Shown: piece after piece, positions 36,701 to 49,467 of the stretch
Layout of the letters: each line of letters opens with the position of its first letter
How positions within the stretch are numbered: the first letter of the stretch is position 1
NCBI GenBank assembly: GCA_027946365.1
Contig: JAPEUQ010000004.1
Location: 248,001-312,000 of the forward strand
DNA from: Kalmusia sp. IMI 367209
Lineage: Eukaryota; Ascomycota; Dothideomycetes; Pleosporales; Didymosphaeriaceae
Reading direction: 5' to 3'
Length of the DNA stretch: 64,000 nt
Translations under genes and position numbers: made by a program
Notes under the pieces: model-generated
Database searches by the model: none
Told to the model about the DNA's origin: nothing
Seen by the model: only the letters and a program-made list of their open reading frames with translations

Positions 36701-37243
36701 ATGTAATCCGCTGGTCTTTAGTTATAAATATCTAAAGATCTAGCCTAAACGCGATCTATACCTAGGTCTTAAAGTTATAGTATTCCTAATATTCTATCCC
36801 TTAAAGATAGGGATTAGTTTAATCTTTAAACTTTAATAAAATAACTTTATTATATCGCTATATAGCTACTATTACTATAATGAGTATTTATATTCATTAC
36901 TATCTATTATCCTTAATATAGGGGCTATGGATACGCTTCTTATACTATCCTCTAATATAAAGTTAGGTACTAGCCTATACTCTCTATCTATAATTTTAAC
37001 TTTTAAAATATAAATCTCTTCTAGCTTTACTAGCTCATCTTAACGCTGCTTAAGCCTTATTAGTTACTTTTATAGGGAAATAAGCTCTTTTATTAACTCT
37101 ATCTCTAGTTTATCTTTATCTATTTATATATAGTCTTTAATAGGTCCTTTATAATACTTTATTAATATATCTACGTTTCTCTGGCGTTTCTATTGTGAAG
37201 ATACTAAGTTACTATTTTATAAAATAGGGAGAGATTTTAAAAT

Positions 37244-37437
37244 TATTAGGATTAAATATAGTAGTAAGTATTTCTTAAGTAATAATAAGATTAAAATCTA
37301 TCTTCTACCCTCTATCTTCCTCCGCGTTTTAAGGGGTGTTACGCTAGCGTGTTCCTAGCGCCTCACCTATATGACGCTCTTAGTAAGGAACCATTATATA
37401 ATTATATTATTATGGGATTATATACTTTACTCTTATA
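37244..37437 (-). repeat. 5' LTR of gypsy element 2
   Basis: 194 bp; its start TATTAGG matches TGTTAGG of the partner by one transition; followed by AGTAA. Confidence 0.85.
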
Positions 37438-37693
37438 AGTAACACCTTTATAACGTGTTTAAAATATATTTATATATATTTACTATTATTCTATATCTTT
37501 ACTTATATTTAAATACTACATTATATAAATCTTATCCTTAAGGCTAATAGATAATTTACTATTTATATATAATTACTAATATTTAATTAAGATTATTAAA
37601 CGAAATATAAAGATCTTATAATATTTAAATATTATTCTATTAATAATATTACTAAAGTAAGGGGCTCTAAAGAAATATACCTAGGAAGGTTAT

Positions 37694-37887
37694 TATTATA
37701 TATCGAGGTCTATAGTACTTAGTAAGCGTTATCTAGCGCTATTAAGTGCTATTTAGACCTATCATATAATGTAGGGCTATATATTAAGAAAGCTAACCAG
37801 CTCTATCCATTAGTGATTCGTCTATCCTATAATCTACTATTAATTCCCTAAAGTTAAGGCTATACTACTATATTTAGTAACGTAATA
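37694..37887 (+). repeat. 5' LTR of gypsy element 3
   Basis: 194 bp. Starts TATTATATATCGAGG where the 3' copy has TGTCACATATTAAGG, i.e. differences are transitions. Confidence 0.87.
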
Positions 37888-40800
37888 TTTAAATTACTTA
37901 AAAATTCTAATAAGTAGTCTAGATCGACTTACCTCTATAAGCTCTAGATAATCTAAGTTTAAGAACACTCCTACTGCGCAGGATATGTATACTATAATAG
38001 TTAAAGAAAGTTTTAATTTAGTAAATAAGGGATTATAACTAATCTTATCTCTATTTACTCTACTAATTATCTATTATTAGGTAACGCCTTCCGCTAGTCG
38101 GCGCCTATTAGGCCTACTAATAATAAAGTGGACCCTAAATAACTACTATTATTAGTTAGAATATACTAATTAATAGCACGTTTAAAAACTTAGATACGGC
38201 CTAAAAATAACTAAATAATTAAAGGAACGTCGTTGAACTTAGTGTATTAACAAGATTTAACACTAATATAATATAGGCGACACTAAAGCGCTTTTTAAGC
38301 TAATAAGGATCTTAGAATATCTATTATAACTTAAAAGCCTCTATTCTTACGTCTACTAACGTAGAAGTAACTATATAAATATATCTAAAAAGATCGACGT
38401 AATTTTAATCATTAGAAGGATAACTATAAACTCTACTTTTAAGCCTTAGAAATCTACTTTATATATAAATAATTAAAGTTAACTATATTTTATAGTTTAT
38501 GACTGATGTTCTCCGTATAACATAGAAGACTAAGATCTAATCCTAATAATTTTAGGATCTATACTAGTAGGAGATATAGGAGGTATTAAAGGAAAGATAT
38601 TATGAGCTCTAGGATCTCCTAATAAGCGGTACTAGTTAGTATATAATTAACTTAAATAGTACTAGTAAAAGCTAAGATAAGCCCCTTTAAATTTTCTAGA
38701 CTACCTTTAGGGCTATTAGAAGGAACTAGAAGTTACTAATATTAAACGATAGAAATTAGAATTTATAGAATATCTAACTCTCTATATCCGCCAGCGACTA
38801 TAGTCGGTTCACTAAGCTTAAAAGATAATCTCTAATATAGAACTTTAAGCGTTAATTATCTTTTAAATAGAAAGATCTATATAAGTTTAAGGGGCCTCCT
38901 AGAAAAGGGACGGCCGCCTAAGGACCGCCAGTAGAGGCTAGATTCTAAGGAAATGAGAAAACCCGGAAAAGGCTAAGATAACTAATATACGGGGTAACAG
39001 TCTAAAAGGGTCTAATTAAATATTATTAAATACTACTAAGAATCCTAACGTACTAACCTACTAGCATTATAATAAATTAGGGTATATATATCTAGATTAT
39101 CTTATCTTAAATAAACCAAGCAGCGCCTAAGTCGAGAGATACTTAATTTAATAAGAGAAAGCGCATCTATTAGAAAAGATAAAGGGTAGAAGGACTAGTA
39201 GTAGCCCTATCTACCTATATTAAATTAGTTATTAACTATATTAATTAAATTCTAGAGGTCCATAATATGGGCTATCTATTTAACTAGCTTTATAAGTAGC
39301 TAAAAGGATGCTCACCCTTAAGGCTAGAGTTAAACAGAGCTTAATGGATATAAATACTCTTATAAATTTAGTATCTATACTAAATCTATTATCCTTAGAA
39401 AAGACTAAATAGACTAAAGTAGACGTAATACCCTTAGATAATTTACTAGTAAAAGTGGTAAATAGGTCTAAGATAATAATATATAATACTATAGTACTTA
39501 ACGTAGAGCTTATAGACTTAAGGGGACATAAATAGCTCCAAGTAATACCTTTTATAGTAGTAGACCTCTTAGGGTATAATATATTCTTAGGCTTACTATA
39601 GTTTAACTAGGTAAACCTAAAGGTTAATATTATAAACTAATATATTTTTTTCTAAAGAGAGATTATAAAGCTATAACATCCCTTTAAAAAGATTACTATA
39701 GAAGATGTAGAAGAGTTTAATCGTACACTCTAAGATATAAATATAACTATTTACATCTATATTATATCTATAGTGGGTAATCTGGCGCTAAATAGACCTA
39801 CTAGGGATAGAAAGGACTTAATACTAGATACTTACTCCAACTTTAACGACCTGGGCTCTAGTAAGGACTTTAAGACTATACTAGATTATAGTGAATATAA
39901 CTTATATATAGAGCTTAAATTAGGCTAGTAACTACTATACTTTCCTATATACAACCTATTAATCTTAGAATTAGAGACTCTCTAGAAGTATATTAAGAAA
40001 TACCTTATAAGAGGATGGATTCGTCGCTTAAAGTTACTAGTAGGGGCGCTAATACTCTTTATAAAAAGAAAGATAGTAGTCTTAGACTATATATAGACTA
40101 TAGAGGACTAAATAAGATTATAATTAAAAATCACGGGTTACTCCTATTAATTACTAAGTCACTAAATCGGCTCTAATAGGCAAAAATTTTTATAAAAATT
40201 AATCTAAAGGAGGTATATCACCGTGTATATATTATAAAAGAGAATAAATGGAAGACTATATTTAGGACCCACTATAACTACTTTAAATACTTAGTAATAT
40301 CTTTAGATTTACTAATACTCTAGCGTAGTTCTAGGGACTTATTATCTAAATACTAGCTAAATTAGTAGACGTAAGTTATATTATATACCTTAATAACATC
40401 TTAGTCTTCTCTAATAATAAGGAGGACCATATACGTTATATATAGGAGGTACTCTAACATTTACGCGATATAAAGTTATTTATTAACCTAAAAAAATATA
40501 AATAGTACACTAGTATAACTAAGTATCTAGGCTTTATTATCACTACTAAAGGCCTCACGATTAACCTAGATTATATAGAGGCAATCTAGTTATAGCTAAT
40601 ACTAATTTATATATATAATATAAGGGTATTTATTAACTTTATAAACTATTATTATAGATTTATAGCTAATTTCTTCTAGATCGCCCTTCCTTTAACTAGT
40701 CTAACGAAGAAAGGTCTAGATAGCGTCTATTGGGGCTAACTATAAGAAGGGAGGAGAGCTTTTAGCTAAACTTAAGACCTAAGGGCCGCTAAGCTTTTAG

Positions 40801-43800
40801 GACCTCAAAAACGCGTTTCTTAAGATACTAATACTTACTTATTATAAGAATAATAGATAAATATATTTAGAGATAGATACGTCTAGAGGGGTAATTAGTA
40901 TTATTTATAATTAACTAGTCCCTAATAGGGATAGCTAGGCTATATAGCGGCCTATTAACTTCTTTTTAAGGAAGCTTAACGATACCCAGTATTATTACGA
41001 TATATATAATAAAGAACTACTTACTATTATTAAAAGTATAAAGTATTAATAATAGTATTTATAAAGATATTATTTTAAGATCCTTATAAATTATTATAAC
41101 CTTTAGTAGTTTATGAAGACGAAAACCCTTATAGCGCGCTATATTTAGTTATACTTAACCCTCTTAGAATATAATTTTATTATAACCTACCATTTAGGAT
41201 CTATAAATTCAGCGGACGGATTATCTCACTACCTAAATTATATACTTATAGCTAGTAAGCCTAAGTAGAAAAATAATAAGACGTTTATAAAACCCTTAGA
41301 TAAGCTACTAGTTTAATAGGACACTAAAGGGGCTCCCTGTGTCTATAATTACTATAAGAGCGTGTAACGTATAGAAACGTAATTAGGCTCTAAATAATCA
41401 AATTCAACGCTTTAAGAAAAAGGATAGGGGAAGATAGGACGACCTCCCTATACTTAAAGACTAAGAGGGGCTAGAGGCTGAGGATTTGGAATTATCAGGG
41501 GATAATACTAATAAATTAGCGTAAATAGGTCCTAACGGTTTCTATTTAGACCTAAAGGAACCTATTTAGCTTAAAATAATATAAGAATGTATAAATATAA
41601 TTAAAAGTTACTATAATAGACCACTTTTAGGATATTTCAGCGTAATCTAAACTTTTAAATAAGTCTAAAGACGCTATCGTTAGACTAGTATAGTAAAGGA
41701 CGTCTCTAACTACGTATATAACTATATACGATGTTAAAGGGCCACCCTAAAGAGATATAAGTTATATAGTCTTCTATAGCTACTATTAGTCCCTAATAGG
41801 CCCTAGTAGTACGTAATAATAGATTTTATTACTAACCTACCTCTAAGTTAGTTTATAAAAACTATATATAACTTAATCTTAGTTATCGTTAATTAATTTT
41901 TAAAGATAGCTCATTACGTTCCTATCTATATAAACTAGGACAGTACTAACCTAGCCTAGGCCTAGATCCGTAAGGTTATAAGGCTTTATAGTAACCTAGA
42001 GACGGTACTATTAAATAGAGGACTAGTAATAAGATTATATTTCTAGGATATGTTTCATCACTATCTTAATTTAAGGTGAGTTCTAACGTTAACCTTCTAT
42101 CTCTAGATAGATAAATAGACTAAATACTAAAATTAGATTCTTAAATAGTATCTTCATATCTTCTACTTACTTAAATAGAATAATTAGGCCTTATGAATCT
42201 CTTTAGCGGAGTTTATATATAATAATAGCTAATATTTATCTACTAAGTATATACCTTTCCAAGTTTACTTTAAATATAACCTAACTAAGCTGAACTAGCC
42301 CTATTAGCCCCTAGAAAATAGCGAAAGTCCTAAAGGCTTCTAAATAATTAAAAACTACTTAGTATTAGAATGAAAGTATAAAAAGCTAGAAGTAGTATAA
42401 GAATACTAAAAGAAGATAGCAAATAAGAAAAGACTACTCTCTTAAGTTAAAAAAGAGAGATAAAGTCTAAATATCTAATTAATATATAAAATCTATAAGG
42501 CTAAGTAAGAAGCTTAATTAGAAATTTCTAGGACTAGAAATAATAAAAGAATGTATTAATTCACTACTAATTATCTATAGGATTGACCTACCAGAGTTAG
42601 GTAAAGTCTATCTAGTATTCTATTTCTTTTATTAGAATCTTATAAGTCTTATAGATCCTTTTCTTATTTATAGAGATCTATTAGCGACACTTTACACCAA
42701 CTAGAAGATAATATATATAAAATTAATTATATTATTAAGAGATAGTAAAGAGAGTCGGGATAATAGAAATATCTAATTAAATAAATAGATTATAATAAAA
42801 GTGAAAACTTTTAGAAAACTAGTACCTTAATCTCTGAAAACGCACTAAAAGAATATTAAAAAAATTTAAAGTCTCCCAAGAAGATTAATAATGAAAATTC
42901 CTATAATGAAAAGAGACTGCGGACGTCCTCTAAAAAGGAAAGAATAAACTAGGCCCTACTAGAGACTATTAGTATCTATTAAGATCTATTAGGACCCTCT
43001 GCAAAGCAACGAACCTTAATAAGCCTTATAATATATAATTATTTACCCTTTTATTCTAAAATCTTATATATCTTCTATAGAGTTTAGTAGAGGATCGACC
43101 TCGAAAGAGGTAGGATATTTTAATAGAGATAGATTATATAAAGTCACCCATCATAAAGTATAAAGATAAATTATAACTAGTAAAGAAAGTTAGTAGAATA
43201 GTTCTATTAGAAGACTTCTATATAGAGTAGCGCTAGATAGGTCCTATTAGACCCTACTAGAGCCACTTAGCCCCCTATAGAGCCCGATAGTAGAAAAACC
43301 GCTATAATAAATCTACTAAGGCTAAGTAAAAACCTAGGGTATTATAACTAGTTAAAAACTATAAACGCTAAACCTAATATCTAGTAACTACTAAATTATT
43401 TACTAAAGGTATAATTAGGACCTATCTAAGCCTAATAATACTAGAGTACCTAGAAGTATCTTTTAGATGGCCATCTACTACTTTAGGCTAAAGGCGGCTG
43501 AGACGTTACTAATCTATTTATAAATCTAGTAGTTATACTTAATAATCTATATTATACCATTCTCTTTAGCGTGGTAATAAATTATGGTATAAGCATTTAG
43601 AACCTTAAAGAGCTACTTAGTAATCTTAAACTTCTCCTTATCCTTAGTATTACCCTATAAATTATTAGAAGTATTCAGCTGGAGACCCCTAGTAAGAAGA
43701 TTAATAAGCTCTTCCTCCTCATGAACGCACACGGCACTATTATAAGCTATAGTAGAATTTATAGTCGCGTAGGTAATCTAAGTGGCGTTTCTAATCTAAC

Positions 43801-45229
43801 TTTTTTTAAAAAGATTAGTTAGCTCTATACGACGCTTAGAGCCATTCATCTATACCTATTAGCGCCAGTTAGGGCCCTATAGGGCCCTATAGCCCCTTAG
43901 ATAACCTCTTACCTTATAAGGGCTAATATCTACCTTTAATATTATATATTAGTCTTAAATTTCCTTTATGCGACGCTACTTATTATTTAAATATTTATAA
44001 ATATGCTTAACAACGCCTAACTACGCGTAATAATCCTAGAGGTCTAACTAATTATTATAAAGCTAATAGTACTCACTATAACCGCTATTATATAAAGTAT
44101 AGTACGCTTTCTTACTTAAGATTAGAAAGGTATTATTCATAGCCTCCTTTACCTTACGCCTAGTACCCTCTCTATCTCTTTACTAAGCTAAGTAGGGACT
44201 ATTAGCGCCGGATTACGCCCATTAGAGCTAGGTTAAGTTAAGCTATTATTACTAGGCGTAGGGTTATTTACGTTATCCTTAATAAATAAATATTTAGAAA
44301 GGATCGCCTTCTTCGCATTAATTTTAGTAAGGTAGGGAAGATTAGCCAACGGGAACTATCCAGTGTTAGTAAAGACCTAATAGTATCTAATAGTACCTAA
44401 TGGGCCCTCACAGTCCCTTTTAGGATATAGGAAACTTAAGGATACTATTTACTACGTAATAAGCCTTCTTAAACTCTTAATAAGCCTTATATTATAAAAA
44501 GATTTTATTACCTACTAGATTAGAGATATGGAATGGACGTCAATTAGCACCTAGAGTAGAGAACTTATAATAACTAGTCTAGAGAGTACCTTTAGCGACA
44601 CTATTTATACACTCTATGTAATAAAGCGCTGACTTAATTAAATTATACTCCTTATAGGACTACTTATATATAGTAAGAGTAGATATGATTAGATTAGGCC
44701 TATTAGAGGTAGGGGACGACTAATTGGGACTAATAGCGCCTATTAGTATTAGCTAGAGCATCCCTAGTCTCTATAATCCTAGGTATACTCACCTAAAGAT
44801 TAGAGAGTAAAAAGTAATAAATTAGATTATAGAAGTAAATATCTTTTATAAAAATATCAGCGATTTACACTATACGCCTATATAGATAAAGGAACTTACT
44901 AATAAATTTTAAAAGTAGAAGAAACTAGGGAGAAGATAAATAGATTAGGGTAAGCTAGAAATACGCACGGGGGGCTTATATAGACGACCTATATAATACT
45001 AGTCTAAATTAATACGGGGCGACGATAGAAGTGAGAGAAACTAGGGTAAATAAAAATAGGATGATGTAGAGATATACGCGCCTAATTACACCACCTATAG
45101 TTATACCTTAGTATATACCTATAGCTAGTCCTATAAGAGAGGACCTATTTAAGACTATCGGCGCTACTTAGGGTCTAGTACGCCCCAGCCTGCGCTCTTA
45201 GGATGAGAACACACCTAGAAGGGGGATAA

Positions 45230-45423
45230 TGTCACATATTAAGGTCTATAGTACTTAGTAAGCGCTATCTAATACTATTAGATGCTATCTAGACCTATTA
45301 TATAATACGGGGCTATATATTAGAAAAGCTAACCGGCTTCGTCCATTAGTGATTCGTCTATCCTATAATCTACTATTAATTCCCTAAAGTTGAGGCTATA
45401 CTACTATATTTAATAACGTGATA
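45230..45423 (+). repeat. 3' LTR of gypsy element 3
   Basis: 194 bp starting TGTCACATATTAAGG, ending ATAACGTGATA, followed by GTTAT. Confidence 0.87.
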
Positions 45424-46944
45424 GTTATTAATATATTATAAATAGCTTTTAAATATATTTTAAATCTATTATTAACCCTAGGTCTTTTATAGATTTTATA
45501 AGCTCCATAATCTTATAGATAATAGATCCTAGCGGCTTATTTAGTAGTGGTGGTAGATATATATACTCTCTAATTAATATTAAAAGGATATATAGTATAG
45601 TAAGAAGGTCCTTAGATATAAATAAATAGAAAACTATATTATAGATTTTTATAAGAAGTTTTCTAGAACCTTATAGATAGTTAATATCTATTAAATAGTT
45701 TAGAACGTATTTAAAATTTATTTTAAATAGTTTACTATAATTCTTTCTTTAATAGCTTCGTTATTCTATTATATAATAGCTAGTTAAAGAAGTAGTACTT
45801 TCCTTTATAGAGGATAGTAGTTCTTCTAGATAAGATATATTATATTTTATAATAGAGGATAATAGTTTTAATAAATAAGAGGTTCTTTACTATATTATAT
45901 AATTCTTATAGTATAAGAAATACTAGGTTAATTATTAATATCCTAAGACGTTAGGAACGTGTTTATATTATATTTATAATATAATTTTAAGGTAATTATC
46001 TATATTATACCTTACTTTTCATAAATATAGTATATATATAGGTTATTAGTCTATATAGATAATTCCTTACTAGAATTATCTTTAAAGACTTATAAATAGA
46101 CTATTTATAGTAAATATATTTATAATATACTTTAAACGTATTATAAACGTATTTATATCTTAGTAGATTAGGTTAGGATCTAAGTAGTTAATAACCTACT
46201 AAAGCTCTTAGATTAATCTCTAGATAGAATCCTCTACTTTAATATATATTAATATTTATAAGGTATTATAAATATATTTATAATATAATATATCTATATA
46301 ATATAACTTCTATTTCGTTCCTTAGGCGCTATTTAAGAAAGATAAAGTTACTATAGTTACTTAATAGATTTAACTCTAGCTATATTACATCTATTAAAGC
46401 GTAATTATATTAGTATATATATAGAATACCTTATAAATATCTTAATAATATATTTTTATATAGTAGATACTACTTTGTATAGGATTATATTAAGAATATG
46501 TTAGGAATTACTTACTAATATCTATTTAAGATTAAGGATATTAGTTATATTTATATAATATATATAGCTATCCTTATATATTTATAGATATTCTAGTATA
46601 TATAAAGCAAATTTAAGCTCTATAGTAATAAGAAGGCTAAACTATACTATAGTAAGTATAATAGACGCCATAGGTTCCTCCTAAAGAATATTAACGTATT
46701 ATAAATATATTTAGAATATTATAGTTTTAATCTACCTCTTCCTTTAATATAGTAGTATTTAACTCTTTAATCTCTAGGTTAACTTATTATAAAATATTAT
46801 CCTTAATATTAGGTAGCTTAGAGATATTTATTTAGTAAGGAATAGCTTTAGAATATATTTAGAATATATTATCATAGGTTGCGATATGTGAAGAATTACA
46901 AAATATAAAGAGTAAAGAATACTATTATAAAATGAAAATTTTTT

Positions 46945-47058
46945 ATTAGTAAAGCTTAGCTGACTAGTTAGTTAATTTGAAAGCCAAGCCTACTGCTTAG
47001 CACGAGGAAGCTTGGACTCCACCAGTAGGCTTGGCTTTTTAACCAGTCGGCTGAGCTG
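46945..47058 (-). repeat. Right terminal inverted repeat
   Basis: Mirror of 21322-21435 with five transition differences; ends CCAGTCGGCTGAGCTG followed by TA. Confidence 0.9.
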
Positions 47059-47279
47059 TATCCTGTCGGAACCTATTCTTAAAGGAATCACGTGCAGACG
47101 CGTCCAAGCTCTTCCGCATCAGGCACCGGGCGTCGTTAGCTTAGGCGACAACTCTTAGCGTGTAACATGGCTATAACTTCAGGTATCACAAGCTTTTCTT
47201 CCTCCAATTCCCTTCTCCTGATTCCCGTCCATCAAATCTAGACTTCAAACCACGAAATCCCCGTCTTGCTGTCTACAAA

Positions 47280-48604
47280 ATGCAAAACATTCCTCCAATA
47301 CCACTCGCCAACCTGGGGTCGTTTCCTGAGAGCCTGCAAAAGTACGTGATAGAATTTTGATGAACATTGATGGTCTGACATAATTTTCCAGAGCGGGGAT
47401 AGACTCATTTAACGCTCATAGAGAGTAAGTTCATTGCGGTGTTGTTGTTGTCAAACGAAACTCATTGTATCACAGTATAACAGTAGGAGAGGAACGCATC
47501 CGCGACGCAAAATTCGCGCTCTGGGATCTGGAAGGTATCCAAGAGGATCTTGTAAAAAGTGCGCAAGAGAAAAGAAGGTATGTCGAGTAACTATGGCGGA
47601 TTCAGGGTCTGGCCTTGGCGTTGCTACAATACACTCAATATCCTTCCTACCCCTGACCGTTCACAAATAGGCAATTTCTCATCGCAGCAATAAAGCATTC
47701 CCAGACCTATTGCCAAGAAATCAGTGACAAGATCGTCAGAGTCCTTCCTCGCGAAATTCGAGATATGATTTACGAGTATCTGTGTGCCAGGATAGGCCGA
47801 ATTGCCATCGCTCCAGTTGAGAGTGTCACAAGTAAGCTTCCATGGCAAGACAAGGCCAACGTGGATGAAGAGCTCGCGACTAGCCGTCAGTACCCTAACC
47901 GAGTTCGGACTAAACTTCCGCACTTCTTCTCTCAGAAGTACGTTGCAAAAGAGTTTCTCGTTGAATTGGCTTCTGTTCTCTACCCAAAAGTCACTTTCCA
48001 CGTCTGGGATGCCACCGATATAGACAACTACTTGAACCAAGACATTTTCCGCGTGGGTTGCCTTCCAAGAAACCACGTTCGCAAACTCTCCTTGGTCATT
48101 TTCACCGACTCCTACCACCAGCGTTGTGATTCGAGAGAGGGCATTGAGAAGAAGTTGCATCATCTCGAGCAGCTTTACGGTATCAAACATCGGCAAGGAT
48201 TTCGTCTCGATCTTCATTTATGCATCTCAGAAATGATGCACCGCCCGACCGTCCCAAGGTACCACCAGATTCTCCTACCCTATCTACATGACCTAAAGGC
48301 GGCGGGCTTCACAGTACGTTTGCCGCTTAAGAAATATGAATACGGCGAAGGGCAAAAGAGCATCGGTTCCGAGATGAATCAACTACAAGCGTCGAAGTCA
48401 GGTGGCCCTAATGAATGGGTGGTGGACGATGAGGAGCTTGATGCCTGGAAAGACTCAAAGTATATCAAGAACGCATTCCACCCAAAGGCGCCGAAGAAGT
48501 ATTACGAGTCGACCTACAGTTACTATAATACAGACTCTTCTTCGGGCTCTTCAGATGCTACAGATCTTTCAGACCATTCGGATATCGAGGAAGAAGCTTC
48601 ATAA
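47280..48604 (+). CDS. F-box/2EXR-like fungal protein, 376 aa
   Basis: Four exons: 47280-47341, 47392-47424, 47476-47577 and 47671-48604. Introns open GTACGT, GTAAGT and GTATGT and close on AG with the frame kept. Residues ~90-105 read RVLPREIRDMIYEYL, the LP.EIR..IY.Y signature at the start of fungal F-box-like/2EXR proteins. The ~200 residues after it resemble the variable C-terminal domain of that group (CLPRNHVRKLSLVIF). The tail is Ser/Asp-rich and acidic. Family knowledge: such proteins are numerous and largely uncharacterised; true F-box members recruit targets to SCF ubiquitin ligases. The gene begins 220 bp from the island's right TIR and is intact. Substrate and role are unknown. 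Confidence 0.7.
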
Positions 48605-49467
48605 GTCGAGGAAGATGCTCAAGGACGCTCGGTCGGATTTATACATCTAGTGTTCATGCGTGCATTGATCCGTAGGGGTTAGTGCATGCATCATGAAACA
48701 GGCTCCTTCGCTCATCATGGAGAGAATTTGGCTGGTCTTCCTAATTTTCGCAAGATTCCCTACGCCCACCGAATAACTTCACTATACATCAATCTTGTAT
48801 CCCGTACAGCACAATTAGCTATATTCGTTCAACCTCGTTCAGTCTGAGTGCCATCATTGTTGCGGTTACATCGTACGCACACGTGCCAATAAGCGAAGTG
48901 GCTGTGCACCTCCACTCACCAATCGTCCAGCGTCTCCACGCTGTAATATGTCCTTTTCAAGCATAAACGTATTCCCATTCAAGCCATCAGATATATCGTT
49001 CTAAACGCAGGTCCTGACGATCATCAACGTCCTTGAAAACTACAGCTGCCGACTGGTACAACTCGGATAACCGGACCCCGGAGTTCCACGTAAGCAAGCA
49101 ATTTCACCAAACAGGTACCGAATTAAGACCGCCAAGCTCGCTGATGGGGTATCCCTTGCACATCATTTGCTGTATTGGGGGAGTAGCAAGCAGCGTGCGA
49201 CGGCCCTGCAGTGAAACAGTGTTATTCTCCGAGGACTCAGGTAGGAACGAAACATCCTTGGCTTCAAGCGCCATTGGGCCAAGGCCTATTCTTAGAAGGA
49301 CAACAGCATGTCCGTGATGAGAGGAGTTTGTATAAAGCGTATCATTGCTGGATGTTGAAAAGGTACAACAACGGCAAAGTATTACACGACGTTCGCTACG
49401 GTCACAACTCGCTCGCTCCAAATCGATTGCACGTCTTCCAATAGTTATTACCCACGAAATCTTCACC
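48605..49467. other. Intergenic, no gene seen
   Basis: Overlapping short frames on both strands at 49033-49478 look like chance. The end is the upstream region of the small secreted protein gene. Confidence 0.4.

Larger units (their letters stand above)
30551..37437 (-). mobile_element. Ty3/gypsy LTR retrotransposon 2, RIP-degraded
   Basis: LTRs of 194 bp at 30551-30744 and 37244-37437 with an exact 5-bp target duplication AGTAA (30546-30550 and 37438-37442). Minus orientation is shown by the reverse transcriptase motif YVVYLDNILIF, read from the complement of about 34911-34950, and by a purine tract (AGAGAGGGGATAG) next to the left LTR on the minus strand. The variant YLDN probably derives from YLDD by G-to-A change. 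Frames are broken throughout. It is inserted into the same host element as elements 1 and 3. Confidence 0.88.
37694..45423 (+). mobile_element. Ty3/gypsy chromovirus-type LTR retrotransposon 3, RIP-degraded, with long 3' region
   Basis: LTRs of 194 bp (37694-37887 and 45230-45423) with exact target duplication GTTAT (37689-37693 and 45424-45428). The purine tract AGAAGGGGGATAA before 45230 gives plus orientation. In order along the element: a protease-like segment ending YNIFLGLL (about 39570-39600), RT with Y.NNILVFS at 40386 (from YLDDILVFS), an integrase zinc region and DFITNLP (about 41600-41850), and a chromodomain-like stretch (YLIK.IDYNKSEN, about 42750-42830). About 2.3 kb without recognised domains then precede the 3' LTR. 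All frames carry RIP stops. Confidence 0.88.
21322..47058. mobile_element. TIR-bounded transposon island (~4.2-kb DNA element holding three nested gypsy elements)
   Basis: Two 114-bp inverted repeats (21322-21435 and 46945-47058) bound 25,737 bp of very AT-rich DNA. TA lies immediately outside both repeats (21320-21321 and 47059-47060), the target of Tc1/mariner-pogo elements. Removing the three nested LTR elements and their 5-bp duplications leaves about 4.2 kb. Its minus strand near 21520-21640 reads, with RIP stops, as a Lys/Arg-rich coiled tail (AIKKKELDLLKRRRRL) that could be a transposase C-terminus. No DDE motif was recovered by eye, so the superfamily rests on the TA target and TIR only. 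Expression is unlikely. Confidence 0.75.

Noticed and set aside
30551..45423. Elements 2 and 3 as the same family because both LTRs are 194 bp
   Set aside because: LTR sequences (TGTTAGGATTAAA versus TGTCACATATTAAGG) do not align, and the elements lie in opposite orientation; equal length is taken as coincidence.
21436..46944. Functional genes inside the AT-rich island
   Set aside because: All recognisable coding motifs are interrupted by dense TAG/TAA stops in every frame; no intact open frame of useful length was seen.
47624..48217. A 197-codon minus-strand open frame
   Set aside because: It lies antisense to exon 4 of the F-box-like gene, which has a consistent four-exon structure and the LPREIRDMIY motif; the antisense frame has no domain.
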